Part shown: in pieces, positions 43,002 to 52,211 of the stretch | How the letters are laid out: each line of letters begins with the position of its first letter | Position numbering within the stretch: position 1 is the first letter of the stretch | NCBI GenBank assembly: GCA_965247175.1 | Contig: OZ252006.1 | Span: forward strand, 4,154,001 to 4,218,000 | DNA from: JANQMX01 sp965247175 | Lineage (GTDB): Bacteria; Pseudomonadota; Alphaproteobacteria; Kiloniellales; DSM-21159 | Direction of reading: 5' to 3' | DNA: 64,000 nucleotides | Position numbers and translations under genes: made by a program | The notes under the pieces: generated by a model | The model's database searches: none | Told to the model about the DNA's origin: nothing | What the model saw: the letters and a program-made list of their open reading frames with translations, nothing else

Positions 43002-44087
43002 TCATCGCAGCTTCAAGGTGGAGAGCCCGGCCATCGCCAGGATGATGGCGATGATCCAGAAGCGGATAACGATGGTCTGCTCGGCCCAGCCCTTCTGTTC
43101 GAAGTGATGGTGCAGTGGGGCCATGCGGAAGACCCGCTTGCCGGTCAGCTTGAAGGAGACGACCTGGACGATGACCGACACGGTCTCCAGCACGAAGAGC
43201 CCGCCCATGATGACCAGCACCAGCTCGTGCTTGGTGATCACAGCGATGCCGCCGATCGCTCCGCCGCAGGCCAGCGAGCCGGTGTCGCCCATGAAGACCA
43301 TGGCTGGTGGGGCGTTGTACCAAAGGAAGCCGAGACTGGCGCCGACCAGGGCGCCACAGAACACGGCCAGTTCGCCGGTACCGGCAACGTATTGGATCTG
43401 CAGATAGTCGGAGAAGATGACGTTGCCGACCAGGTAGGCGATGAAGGCGAAGCAGCCCGCGACGATCATCACCGGCACGATGGCGAGTCCGTCCAAGCCG
43501 TCGGTCAAGTTAACCGCGTTGGAGGCGCCGATCATCACGATGATGGCGAAGGCGCCGTAGAGCCAGCCGAGGTTGATCGCCACTGCCTTGAAGAAGGGAA
43601 CGGTCAGGTGGGTGGCGATCTCCGGGGGAGAGATCGACACAATCCAGATCGTCGCGATCAGTGCGATGACGAACTGGCCGAGCAGCTTCATGCGCCCGGG
43701 TAGGCCGCGGTGATTGCGCCGGGTCAGCTTGAGATAGTCGTCGGCGAAGCCGATCAGGCCGAAACCGACGGTCAGGAAGAGCACGGCCCAGACGAAGCCG
43801 TTGCTGCGCGTCCAGAGCACGGTGGAGAGCACCAGCGCCAGCAGGATGAGCACGCCGCCCATGGTCGGCGTGCCTTTCTTGGTCAGGAGATGGCTTTGCG
43901 GGCCGTCCTCGCGGATCGGCTGGCCCTCGTTCTGCTTCGACTTCAGCCAGCGGATAATCCAGGGGCCGAGCACAAAGGAGATGAAGAGCGCGGTGACCGT
44001 TGCGCCGCCCGTCCGGAAGGTCAGATAGCGGAAGACGTTGAACAGCCCGAAATCGTCGGCCAGCGGGAAGAGAAGGTAGTACAGCAT
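43002..44087 (-). CDS. mraY: phospho-N-acetylmuramoyl-pentapeptide transferase
   Basis: 361-aa ten-helix membrane enzyme that makes lipid I. Catalytic motifs are the Asp-Asp of GFADDYLKL, the Asn/Asp cluster NAVNLTDGLDGLAI, Asp in MGDTGSLACGG and the His motif APLHHHFEQKGW. QSHLLTKKGTPTMGG near the N-terminus is also diagnostic. It follows murF by 9 bp. Confidence 0.98.
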   Translation of the reverse strand: MLYYLLFPLADDFGLFNVFRYLTFRTGGATVTALFISFVLGPWIIRWLKSKQNEGQPIREDGPQSHLLTKKGTPTMGGVLILLALVLSTVLWTRSNGFVWAVLFLTVGFGLIGFADDYLKLTRRNHRGLPGRMKLLGQFVIALIATIWIVSISPPEIATHLTVPFFKAVAINLGWLYGAFAIIVMIGASNAVNLTDGLDGLAIVPVMIVAGCFAFIAYLVGNVIFSDYLQIQYVAGTGELAVFCGALVGASLGFLWYNAPPAMVFMGDTGSLACGGAIGGIAVITKHELVLVIMGGLFVLETVSVIVQVVSFKLTGKRVFRMAPLHHHFEQKGWAEQTIVIRFWIIAIILAMAGLSTLKLR

Positions 44088-44096
44088 CGTCCCGGT

Positions 44097-45518
44097 TCAG
44101 CCCCCCACGGCACTTTCCGCGGCCGGACCGGCCAGCCCTTCGATTGCATCGACGATGAGCGCCATGCGGCTGCCCAGCGAGCCCTTCACCAACACCAGGT
44201 CCCCAGGCAAGAGCGCGGCTGCCACCTGCGGCGCCAGCTCGGCCGAGGTGGTGGCGTGCGCGCCGCGCAGCCCTTTCGGCAGGGCGTCCTGCAAAGCGGC
44301 CATCTCCGTTCCGCAGGTGAAGACCAGGTCGAGACCGGCCTCGGCGATCGGGCCCGCCAGCTCCCTGTGATAGCGGCTGGCGTCGGCGCCAAGCTCCAGC
44401 ATGTCGCCGAGCACGGCGATGCGGCGGCCGCCGTCCAACTGGCCAAGCACGGCCAGGGCCGCGGCGACCGAAATGGGATTGGCGTTGTAGCTGTCGTCGA
44501 TCATCAAAAGCGTGCCGCCGGCGGCGAGGGGGATCTGCTTGCGCGCGCCGCGGCCTTTCATGGCCTTGAGTTCGGCAAAGCCCATCACCGCCGTTTCGAG
44601 CTCGACGTCGAGCCCGACCAGCGCCGCGACAACCGCCAGGGAATTCGACACCCAATGTTCGCCCGGTAGAGGAAGCGGATAAGCGATGCGCCGGCCCAGG
44701 GCCGATGCGGTCACCAGACTGCCCTCGGTGCTGAGGGCGGCGTCTTCCAGGCAGATATCGGCGTTCGTGTGGCGCCCGAAGGTGAGGATGCGCTTTGCAC
44801 CGCACTCTTTCGCCGCGGTCTGCAAACGGTCGAAGTAGTCGCAGTCACGCGGCAGAACGGCGATCTTCGGACCATCGAGGCCTTGGAAGATCTCGGCCTT
44901 GGCATCGGCGATGCCGGCGCGCGAGGAGAAGAACTCAATATGGGCAATGCCGATGTTGGTGATGATGGCCAGGTGGGGGCGTACCATCTTGGTCAGCTCG
45001 GCAATCTCCCCGGCGTGATTCATGCCCATCTCGAAGACGCCGTAGCGCTCATCCGGCGCGAAGCGCGACAGGGAGAGCGGGACACCCCAATGGTTGTTCA
45101 GGCTGCTGGCGTTGGCGTAGCAGGAGGCGATCTTGCCGAGGCAGGCGCGCATCGCCTCCTTGGTGCCGGTCTTGCCGGCCGAGCCGGTGATGCCGACGAT
45201 GCTTGCCTCGCTGCGGGCGCGGGCGGCCTTCCCGAGCGCCACCAGCGCTTCGAGGGTATCGCCCACCTGCAGCAACGGTGCGTCGGGCGATAAGCCGCTC
45301 GGCCGCCGGTGAATCATGGCCGCGGACGCGCCGCTTTCCAGCGCGCCGACGACGAAGTCGTGTCCGTCGAAGTTCGGGCCAGCCAGCGCGACGAAGAGGT
45401 CGCCCGGCGCCAGGCTGCGGCTGTCGATGGAGACGCCGCTGACTTTCCAGTCGCCCTGGGCCATGCCGGCGGTCGCCTTGGAGGCCTCGGCAGCGGTCCA
45501 GAGAGGCGCGTCGCTCAT
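44097..45518 (-). CDS. murF: UDP-N-acetylmuramoyl-tripeptide--D-alanyl-D-alanine ligase
   Basis: 473-aa Mur ligase adding D-Ala-D-Ala, the product of Ddl. The N-terminal domain has VSIDSRSLAPGDLFVAL, the ATP loop is GITGSAGKTGTKEAM, and NNHWGVPLSLSR, MGMNHAGEIAELT, NIGIAHIEFF and DDSYNANPISVAAAL are standard. It overlaps murE by 4 bp. Confidence 0.97.
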   Translation of the reverse strand: MSDAPLWTAAEASKATAGMAQGDWKVSGVSIDSRSLAPGDLFVALAGPNFDGHDFVVGALESGASAAMIHRRPSGLSPDAPLLQVGDTLEALVALGKAARARSEASIVGITGSAGKTGTKEAMRACLGKIASCYANASSLNNHWGVPLSLSRFAPDERYGVFEMGMNHAGEIAELTKMVRPHLAIITNIGIAHIEFFSSRAGIADAKAEIFQGLDGPKIAVLPRDCDYFDRLQTAAKECGAKRILTFGRHTNADICLEDAALSTEGSLVTASALGRRIAYPLPLPGEHWVSNSLAVVAALVGLDVELETAVMGFAELKAMKGRGARKQIPLAAGGTLLMIDDSYNANPISVAAALAVLGQLDGGRRIAVLGDMLELGADASRYHRELAGPIAEAGLDLVFTCGTEMAALQDALPKGLRGAHATTSAELAPQVAAALLPGDLVLVKGSLGSRMALIVDAIEGLAGPAAESAVGG

Positions 45519-47005
45519 GCCGCGTCCCCTCCTTCCGTCGTTCCGCCCTGGACAGCGATGGCCGCGCGCGCTTCCTCGCGGTCGTCGAAGTGCAGAGTCT
45601 CTTCGCCGACGATCTGGTAGGGCTCATGCCCCTTGCCGGCGATGACCAAGAGGTCGCCTTCATCGAGCTGTGTCACGGCAGCGCCGATGGCCTCACGCCG
45701 GTCGCCGATCTCCTCAGCGTCCGGGGCGGCCGCCAGGATGGCGGCGCGCACCTGAGCCGGGTCCTCGCCGCGCGGGTTGTCATCGGTGACGATGCTCCGG
45801 TCGGCCAGCCGGGCGGCAATCTCACCCATCATCGGCCGCTTGCCGGGGTCCCGGTCGCCGCCGCAGCCGAAGACGACCCAGAGGCGCTTGGCGCAATGGG
45901 GCCGCAGGGCCTGCAGCACCGCCTCGAGCGCGCCGGGCTTGTGGGCATAGTCGACGAAGACTTGGCCGCCGCGGGCGGTGCGGCCGACGTATTCCATGCG
46001 TCCCGGCGCGCCCTTCAGACAGGGGATGGCGGCCATGAGCGAATCGGCATCGGCGCCTTCGGCCAGCGTCAGGCCCAGGGCAGCCAGCACATTGCTGGCC
46101 TGGAAGGTACCGACCAGATGGACCTTCGCTTCGTGCAGTGCGCTGTCGTGGCGGAAGCGCAGGGCCAAGCCGTCGGGCAGGGGCTCCGCCGTCTCCAGCC
46201 GCAAGGCCGCCGCGCCGCGACCGTAGTCGATGACCGGACAGCCGCGCCGCTCGGCAATGGCGGCGAGCGGGGCGAACTGCTCGACTTCGCGGTTGAGCAC
46301 CGCGGTGCCGCCGGGCGCCAGCAGCTCTTCGAAGAGGCGCGCCTTGGCGGCGAAATAGCTCGCCATGTCCGGATGGTAGTCCAGGTGGTCGCGGCTCAGG
46401 TTGGTGAAGGCTGCGCTGGTCACCCGCACACCGTCCAGGCGGTACTGGTCGAGGCCGTGGCTGGAGGCTTCCATGGCAAGATGGGTGACGCCGGCATTGC
46501 TCAAGTCCTTGAGCCAGCGCTGCAGCGCGACCGGGTCCGGGGTGGTCAGAGCGGCCGGCCCCTCGATGATCGGCGGGACCAGCCCCAAGGTGCCGAGGCT
46601 GACGCTCTTGTGTCCCTGCGCTGCCATAAGCTGCTGGGTGAAGCAGGCGACCGAGGTCTTGCCGCTGGTGCCGGTGACGGCGGCGACATGGGCCGGTTGT
46701 GCGCCATAGAAGGTGGCGGCCATCAGGGCGAGGCGCCGGCGCGGGTTCGCGTCGGTCAGGAAGGCCAGGGCCGGGTGACCTTCGGGGCGTGCTGTCCCCT
46801 CAGGCGCCAGCACGGCCGTCGCGCCGCGTGCCAAGGCATCGCCGATGAAGCGCCGACCATCAGTCAGGCTGCCCGGCAGGGCTGCGAAGAGAAAGCCGGG
46901 CTCGACCGCACGGCTATCCGCCGTCAGTCCGCTGATATCGAGCCCTTGCATCGCTTCGTTCATTCCTTCGCAGTCCACAGCAGGCAGCAGGTCGGCCAAT
47001 CGCAA
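45515..47005 (-). CDS. murE: UDP-MurNAc-L-Ala-D-Glu--meso-diaminopimelate ligase
   Basis: 496-aa Mur ligase. ATP loop VTGTSGKTSVACF; the C-terminal DNPR motif (TDDNPRGED) marks specificity for meso-diaminopimelate, as expected for a Gram-negative wall. The start is TTG at 47005, with GGAGG 8 bp upstream lying across the end of ftsI, 5 bp away. An ATG-initiated protein (MNEAMQ at residue 15) would lack the N-terminal strand, so TTG is preferred. Confidence 0.96.
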   Translation of the reverse strand: MRLADLLPAVDCEGMNEAMQGLDISGLTADSRAVEPGFLFAALPGSLTDGRRFIGDALARGATAVLAPEGTARPEGHPALAFLTDANPRRRLALMAATFYGAQPAHVAAVTGTSGKTSVACFTQQLMAAQGHKSVSLGTLGLVPPIIEGPAALTTPDPVALQRWLKDLSNAGVTHLAMEASSHGLDQYRLDGVRVTSAAFTNLSRDHLDYHPDMASYFAAKARLFEELLAPGGTAVLNREVEQFAPLAAIAERRGCPVIDYGRGAAALRLETAEPLPDGLALRFRHDSALHEAKVHLVGTFQASNVLAALGLTLAEGADADSLMAAIPCLKGAPGRMEYVGRTARGGQVFVDYAHKPGALEAVLQALRPHCAKRLWVVFGCGGDRDPGKRPMMGEIAARLADRSIVTDDNPRGEDPAQVRAAILAAAPDAEEIGDRREAIGAAVTQLDEGDLLVIAGKGHEPYQIVGEETLHFDDREEARAAIAVQGGTTEGGDAA

Positions 47006-47010
47006 GCCGG

Positions 47011-48741
47011 CTACCTCCGCAAGGCGACCGGGACGGTCGTTGCCGTTTCGATCAGGTCATCGCTTTCATCGCGCGGGCTGATGCCGAGCAGCGGCGCAAT
47101 GCGCTGCACGATGCGCCCAACCAAGGGGGCCGCGACCCAGCCGCCGGTCGCATAGCCGTAGGTGTGCTTCTGCGGTTTCGGTTCGTCGATCGTCGCCAGC
47201 ACGAGGTAGCGTGGCGCGTCCATGGGAAAGGCACCGACGAAAGAGGCCATGCGGCGGTCGCGGTCGTAGCGGCCGTCGACCAGCTTCTCGGAGGTGCCCG
47301 TCTTGCCGCCGATGAAATAGCCCGGCACGTCGGACTTGCCGCCGGTCCCGCGCTTCACCACCAGGCGCATGAGCCAGCGCATGGTTTCCGAGGTCTCGTC
47401 CGTCAGGACGCGCTCGCGGGGGCCTTTGGCGCCGCCCTTGATCAGGCTGGGCTCCACCTTGTAGCCGCCATTGACCAGGGTTGCGACGGCGGCGGCGGTC
47501 TGCACCGGGCTCACCGCCAGGCCATGGCCGAAGGAGATCGTCATGGTGTTGGCATCCCGCCAGACGCTTGGGGCGAGGGGCCGGCCGTTTTCAGGCAATT
47601 CCAAGGGTGCCCGCTCCAGCAGGCCGAGCGCCCGCAGGTAGCGCTGCTGCCGCTCCCGGCCGAGGGCGACGGCAACCCGCGCGCTGCCGATGTTGCTGGA
47701 GTGGACCAGCACCTCGGACAAGGAGAGCCAGCGGTTCTCCGGCTTGAAATCGCGGATCATATGACGGCCGATGCGGATGGGCTCGCTGGCATCGAAGCTG
47801 TCGGTCAAGGTCGCGGCGCCGCTGTCCAGCGCCATCGCGGCAGTGAAGAGCTTGAAGATGGAGCCCATCTCGTAGACGCCCAGGCTGGCCCGGTTGAAGC
47901 GCCTCGACTTGTCGGCTTCCGCCGGCGCGGCCGGGTCGAAGGTCGGCAGGGACACCATGGAGAGCACTTCGCCGCTGTCGACATTGAGCACGATGGCGGC
48001 ACCGCCGATCGCCTCGAACTCCTTGATCGTTGCCGCCAGCTCTTCGGTCACCAGATGCTGGGCCCTGAGGTCGAGCGAGAGGTCGAGCGCCGCTCCGCTG
48101 GACAAGTCCCGATCCTGGCTGCGCTCAATGCCGCTCAGGCCGTGGGTATCGATGTCCGAGAAGCCGACCACATGGCTGGCCAGCGGACCGTGGGGATAGA
48201 GCCGCTTGGGCTGTTCCATCAGGTCGAGGCCCGGCAGAGCCAACCGGTGCGCTGCCGCAGCTTGCCGTGGCGAGAGGTGGCGCGACAGATAGACAAACTG
48301 TTGCCCGCCGCTCAGGCGCCGGGTGATCTCCGTCTCGTCCATCTCAGGGAGCAGGTCCGCAAGACTGCGCGCGGCCGACTGCACGTCACGGATTTCGCGC
48401 GGGTTGGCGGTCAGGGAGTACATCGGTGCCGTGGTGGCGAGGACGACGCCGTGGCGGTCGCGAATATCGCCGCGCAACGCTTCGCCGCTCTGCGCGTTGA
48501 CGGCCGCGAGGGCGTGCGCGGTGCCGGCCATGTCGCCGATCGCGAGATCGCCCATGCGTGCCATGACTCCGAGGAAGGCCAAGGCGAAGACGGCACCCAC
48601 CGCGACCAAGCGCGACTTGCCGACCTCGAGGTCGCCGCGGCGATGGCCGTCCAGGGTGGCGCTTAGCTCGCTCTCCGGCACGGCATCGTAGCCGCAGGGC
48701 GTGACCCGGCTGTCGGCCGAGGTTTTGGAGCGGCCCATCAT
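47011..48741 (-). CDS. ftsI: peptidoglycan D,D-transpeptidase FtsI (PBP3)
   Basis: 576-aa septal class B penicillin-binding protein: a cytoplasmic tail of about 45 residues, one TM helix, a PBP dimerisation domain (LRGDIRDRHGVVLATTAP) and the transpeptidase domain. Active-site motifs are SxxK at Ser294/Lys297 (GSIFK), SSN (VHSSNIGSA) and KTGT (GGKTGTSEK). No PASTA domains. The start overlaps the ftsL stop by ATGA. It works with FtsW encoded eight genes downstream of mraZ in the same run. Confidence 0.97.
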   Translation of the reverse strand: MMGRSKTSADSRVTPCGYDAVPESELSATLDGHRRGDLEVGKSRLVAVGAVFALAFLGVMARMGDLAIGDMAGTAHALAAVNAQSGEALRGDIRDRHGVVLATTAPMYSLTANPREIRDVQSAARSLADLLPEMDETEITRRLSGGQQFVYLSRHLSPRQAAAAHRLALPGLDLMEQPKRLYPHGPLASHVVGFSDIDTHGLSGIERSQDRDLSSGAALDLSLDLRAQHLVTEELAATIKEFEAIGGAAIVLNVDSGEVLSMVSLPTFDPAAPAEADKSRRFNRASLGVYEMGSIFKLFTAAMALDSGAATLTDSFDASEPIRIGRHMIRDFKPENRWLSLSEVLVHSSNIGSARVAVALGRERQQRYLRALGLLERAPLELPENGRPLAPSVWRDANTMTISFGHGLAVSPVQTAAAVATLVNGGYKVEPSLIKGGAKGPRERVLTDETSETMRWLMRLVVKRGTGGKSDVPGYFIGGKTGTSEKLVDGRYDRDRRMASFVGAFPMDAPRYLVLATIDEPKPQKHTYGYATGGWVAAPLVGRIVQRIAPLLGISPRDESDDLIETATTVPVALRR

Positions 48742-49295
48742 TGCTGGTTCTCCGTGGAGGGCTGCGCGGTCTGCCTGATCAGTGGCAGTCCGGTCACCGG
48801 ATTGATGTAGCGCGGGTCGCTGCCCAGCGCGGACGGGGCGGCGCTTTCGGCCGGCGGAGCCAAGAGCTTGCGGTCGGCCACCGGCTCACCGACGAGCGCG
48901 GGCTCGCCCAGCACCGCACCGCCCAGTGGGCCGAGTGACAGCCTGTCCAGCGGCGGCTTGCGCTTGGGCATCGGCACGCCCTCTCTCGCCAAGGCGAGCT
49001 CCAAGAGCTTGTCGTCGTCCAGCCGCATGGGCAGGGCGGCGAACTGGGTGATCTGGCGCGGCCGCATCGGCAGGAAGGAGAGGTGCTCTTCCGAGAGTGC
49101 GGCGAGACGCTCGGGCCGGTTGAGGTAGCTCCAATCGGCCTGCAGCGCGCGGAGCGCATCGGATTCCGTCAGGATGGCAAGGTCGATGTCGGCGAGCTCG
49201 TCTTCCAGCAGCCGCACCTCCTGCTCCACCTTGAAGAGCATATGGGCGGCGACGGCGATGGCGAGCAGCCAGACGGCGAAAAGCCAGCGTGTCAT
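48738..49295 (-). CDS. ftsL: cell division protein FtsL, with long C-terminal extension
   Basis: 185-aa bitopic protein. A TM helix (WLFAVWLLAIAVAAHMLFKV) is followed by a leucine-zipper-like helix (EVRLLEDELADIDLAILTESDALRAL in two heptad-like halves) and the conserved WSYLNRPERLAALSEEHL. E. coli FtsL is about 120 aa; here a Pro-rich tail of about 70 residues is added. ATG 49295 overlaps the rsmH stop by ATGA. Confidence 0.85.
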   Translation of the reverse strand: MTRWLFAVWLLAIAVAAHMLFKVEQEVRLLEDELADIDLAILTESDALRALQADWSYLNRPERLAALSEEHLSFLPMRPRQITQFAALPMRLDDDKLLELALAREGVPMPKRKPPLDRLSLGPLGGAVLGEPALVGEPVADRKLLAPPAESAAPSALGSDPRYINPVTGLPLIRQTAQPSTENQQ

Positions 49296-50272
49296 GCGGT
49301 GTCTCCCGGCCAGGCGGCGGCCTCGCTCCGCTCGGCGGCACGCAGCCGGGCGGAACGAGCACGCGGGTTGGCTTGGCATTCCCGCTCGCTGGGGCGGCGG
49401 GCGCTGCGGGTGATGAGATCGAAGCTGGGCGGCCGTTCGGTCTCGGCCAGCGGCTGATGACGGGATGCCTTGGGCGCGCGGCCGCTATGGGCCTGCAGGA
49501 AGCGCTTCACGATCCGGTCTTCCAAGGAATGAAAGGAGACGACGGCGAGGCGGCCGCGCGGCGCCAGCATGCGCTCGGCGGCGGCCAAACCGCGCTCCAG
49601 CTCACCGAGCTCGTCGTTCACATAGATCCGCAGGCCTTGGAAGCTGCGGGTCGCCGGGTCGATGCCGTCGCGGGCCGGCTTGACGACGCTGCGGACAATG
49701 TCGGCCAGGGCGCCCGTGGTTTCGATGGGCTGTTCGCGGCGGGCGGCGACGATGGCGGCGGCGACCGCGCGGGAACGGCGCTCCTCGCCGTAGCGCCAGA
49801 GAATATCGGCCAGCTCTTTTTCCGGCAGTCCGTTCACCGCATCGGCGGCGCTCGGCCCGCTTCGTTCCATGCGCATGTCGAGCGGCCCGTCCTGGCGAAA
49901 GGAGAAGCCGCGTTCGGCCTGGTCGATCTGCGGGGAGGAGAGGCCCAGGTCGAGGGCAATGCCGGCGATGGCGCCGCCATGTTCCGGGACCAGTTGCTCC
50001 ATGTCCGAGAAGCGGCCCTGGCGGAAGTCGAAGCGTCCCGCCGCATCCCCTTCGAGCGTCGCGGCTTCGCGGGCAGCCTCGGGATCGCGGTCGATGCCGA
50101 AGACCTGCGTTGCCGCGGCGGCCAGGATGGCGCGGCTGTAGCCGCCGCGCCCGAAGGTGCCGTCGATGTAGATACCGCCGTCGCGCGGCGCCAAGGCCTC
50201 GAGCACTTCCGCCAGCATGACGGGCGCATGCTCTTGAGCCTTGTCGGTGCGTGTCTCTGTATCGCGGGTCAC
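49292..50272 (-). CDS. rsmH: 16S rRNA (cytosine(1402)-N4)-methyltransferase
   Basis: 326-aa SAM-dependent methyltransferase (MraW) acting on the decoding centre of 16S rRNA. APVMLAEVLEAL, DGTFGRGGYSRAIL, GIALDLGLSSPQIDQAERGFSF and VVSFHSLEDRIVKRF are the family motifs. The GTG start overlaps the mraZ stop as GTGA. The C-terminus is Arg/Ala-rich. Confidence 0.97.
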   Translation of the reverse strand: MTRDTETRTDKAQEHAPVMLAEVLEALAPRDGGIYIDGTFGRGGYSRAILAAAATQVFGIDRDPEAAREAATLEGDAAGRFDFRQGRFSDMEQLVPEHGGAIAGIALDLGLSSPQIDQAERGFSFRQDGPLDMRMERSGPSAADAVNGLPEKELADILWRYGEERRSRAVAAAIVAARREQPIETTGALADIVRSVVKPARDGIDPATRSFQGLRIYVNDELGELERGLAAAERMLAPRGRLAVVSFHSLEDRIVKRFLQAHSGRAPKASRHQPLAETERPPSFDLITRSARRPSERECQANPRARSARLRAAERSEAAAWPGDTA

Positions 50273-50742
50273 GCGCCGTCCCCCTCGATGCTGTCGAAGA
50301 GGCTGTCGAGAGTTTCCGGGTCGTCCACCTGGTTGCCGCTCTGGAACTTGTCGTGATCGGCGGGGCTCAAGACCCGGAAGACCCGGTACATGCCGCAGAA
50401 GTAGACCTGGTCCTCGATGCCGGCGCTGGTCATCAGGTCGGCCGGCAACTGGACGCGCCCCGTGCCGTCCCACTGAAGCGGGCGGGCTTTCGGGAAGATC
50501 TGCGCGGTCAGTCTTTCCCGCTGACGGGAAAAAGGTGCAATCTTGTCGAGATGGCGGCCGATCCACTGGAAGTGGGACAGGCCGCAGCCTTCCAGACCGA
50601 GCCCGTGCAATGCCGGATAGACGACGACGCCCTGAAAAGGCTCCTGCCCCAAGGCCTGACGGAACAGGGAGGGAATCGAGACTCGTCCCTTGCGGTCCAC
50701 CTTGTTCTCGTGGGTCCCGAAGAAGATGACCTCGTTGTCCAA
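50269..50742 (-). CDS. mraZ: transcriptional regulator / division protein MraZ
   Basis: 157-aa protein with two SpoVT-AbrB-type MraZ domains (ENKVDRKGRVSIPSLFRQAL; WDGTGRVQLPADLMTSAGI). In E. coli it forms a ring and represses its own dcw promoter by binding TGGG repeats. The start is TTG at 50742 with AGGAG 6 bp upstream; no in-frame ATG fits the family N-terminus. It is first in the dcw run, and 10-bp-spaced TGGG repeats lie about 125-160 bp upstream. Confidence 0.96.
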   Translation of the reverse strand: MDNEVIFFGTHENKVDRKGRVSIPSLFRQALGQEPFQGVVVYPALHGLGLEGCGLSHFQWIGRHLDKIAPFSRQRERLTAQIFPKARPLQWDGTGRVQLPADLMTSAGIEDQVYFCGMYRVFRVLSPADHDKFQSGNQVDDPETLDSLFDSIEGDGA

Positions 50743-50866
50743 TCCACTCTCCTGGGGCGGCGCTCTGCATGCCTTTGTCCCGTGCGGTTGTCGTCCTGAC
50801 GTCCGGAACTCCCGATGGCTTTGGTCCCCCGCCTTTGGGCAAACGTTGGGTTAGTGTGCCCTTCTG

Positions 50867-50902
50867 TTGGGACATCATGGGATATCATGGAGATTTATGG
50901 GG
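50867..50902 (-). promoter_or_regulatory. putative MraZ operator (TGGG repeats, 10-bp period)
   Basis: On the plus strand TGGG at 50868 and 50878, TGGA at 50888 and TGGG at 50898 are exactly 10 bp apart. Two more TGGG at 50836 and 50847 lie further toward mraZ. E. coli MraZ binds TGGGN repeats with 5-bp spacers, the same period. The sites fill the spacer of the predicted promoter. Confidence 0.75.
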
Positions 50903-50908
50903 CGTCAA
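50880..50908 (-). promoter_or_regulatory. putative dcw (mraZ) promoter
   Basis: On the minus strand TTGACG (50908-50903) and ATATCC (50885-50880) are separated by 17 bp. The -35 is near consensus and the -10 is weaker. The rest of the 323-bp region between mraZ and rnpB (50743-51065) holds no recognisable gene. Confidence 0.5.
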
Positions 50909-51065
50909 TTAACGAACTCTGAATCACTTGGCATGTTCTTGTTTTGATCTTGTTTTTGACGAGAAATTCTGCCGCCGGCCAAGAATTGTCATGGGACGGG
51001 TAGGGCTTTGACTGATCGCGGGGACCAGTCAAAGCGGCAAATGTTCTATTTTTGTTCAGGAAAAG

Positions 51066-51487
<422 letters not shown>

Positions 51488-51488
51488 A

Positions 51489-51517
51489 CAGGTATGGAAC
51501 GGGCGCCAAGCCGTCAA
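51489..51517 (-). promoter_or_regulatory. rnpB promoter overlapping the upstream gene's stop codon
   Basis: TTGACG (51517-51512), a 17-bp spacer and TACCTG (51494-51489) place the start at about 51487-51484, exactly at the predicted P1 helix. The TGA stop of the amidase gene is inside the -35 hexamer. Confidence 0.75.
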
Positions 51518-52200
51518 GCGCGGGCGGCGACGGCCCGCAACAGCGCCGCCGTCTCGCCATCCAGGTCGCCGTTCACCGCAGCCGGCCGGAAGCGGCGCTG
51601 GAAAGCGCGCAGCACGGCGGTGAGATCGTCATCGAGATAGCCGTAGCCGATCTCGCCGAGCAGGCGCTTGGCGTCTTCCTCGTCTATCTCGCCGCCGTCA
51701 CCTTTCGCTTCGGGCCACAGACCCAATCCGGCGGTCGCGAGACGCGGCCAGTCGAAGAGCTCGCCCGGGTCCTCCTTGCGCAAAGGGGCGACGTCGGAAT
51801 GGCCGAGCACCCGCCGCCGCGGGATCGCATGGCGCGTGACCAGGCAGAGCGAAAGCTCGATCAGCGCTGTCATCTGCGCCTCTGGGAAGGGCCGGTAGCC
51901 GAATTCGTGTCCGGGATTGACCAGCTCGATCCCGAGGGAACAGGCGTTGATGTCGGTTTTGCCTTGCCAGCTGGCCACACCGGCGTGCCAGGCCCGGCGA
52001 TGCTCCGGCACCAGACGGAAGACACGCCCATCTTCCTCGATGAAGTAGTGGGCGCTGACCTTGGCGGCCGGATCGCAGAGCCGCTCCAGGGCTGCGTCGC
52101 CAGTTTCCATCCCGGTGTAGTGCAGCAGCAGGATGTCGATGGCGCCGTCTTCAGGCCTGGCATCGTGGTTGGGGGAGGGGTGGTCGTGGATGAACACCAT
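51514..52200 (-). CDS. N-acetylmuramoyl-L-alanine amidase (AmpD-like) with peptidoglycan-binding domain
   Basis: 228-aa zinc amidase (amidase_2 fold) followed by a PG_binding_1-type helical domain (DAKRLLGEIGYGYLDDDLTAVLRAFQRRFRP). Predicted zinc ligands are His27 (ILLLHYTGM), the His of VLGHSDVAP and the Asp of RKEDPGELFDW. No signal peptide is visible, so it may act on cytoplasmic anhydro-muropeptides, as AmpD does in wall recycling. It is 11 bp downstream of the EamA gene. The stop overlaps the rnpB promoter. Confidence 0.92.
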   Translation of the reverse strand: MVFIHDHPSPNHDARPEDGAIDILLLHYTGMETGDAALERLCDPAAKVSAHYFIEEDGRVFRLVPEHRRAWHAGVASWQGKTDINACSLGIELVNPGHEFGYRPFPEAQMTALIELSLCLVTRHAIPRRRVLGHSDVAPLRKEDPGELFDWPRLATAGLGLWPEAKGDGGEIDEEDAKRLLGEIGYGYLDDDLTAVLRAFQRRFRPAAVNGDLDGETAALLRAVAARA

Positions 52201-52211
52201 GATAACAGGCC

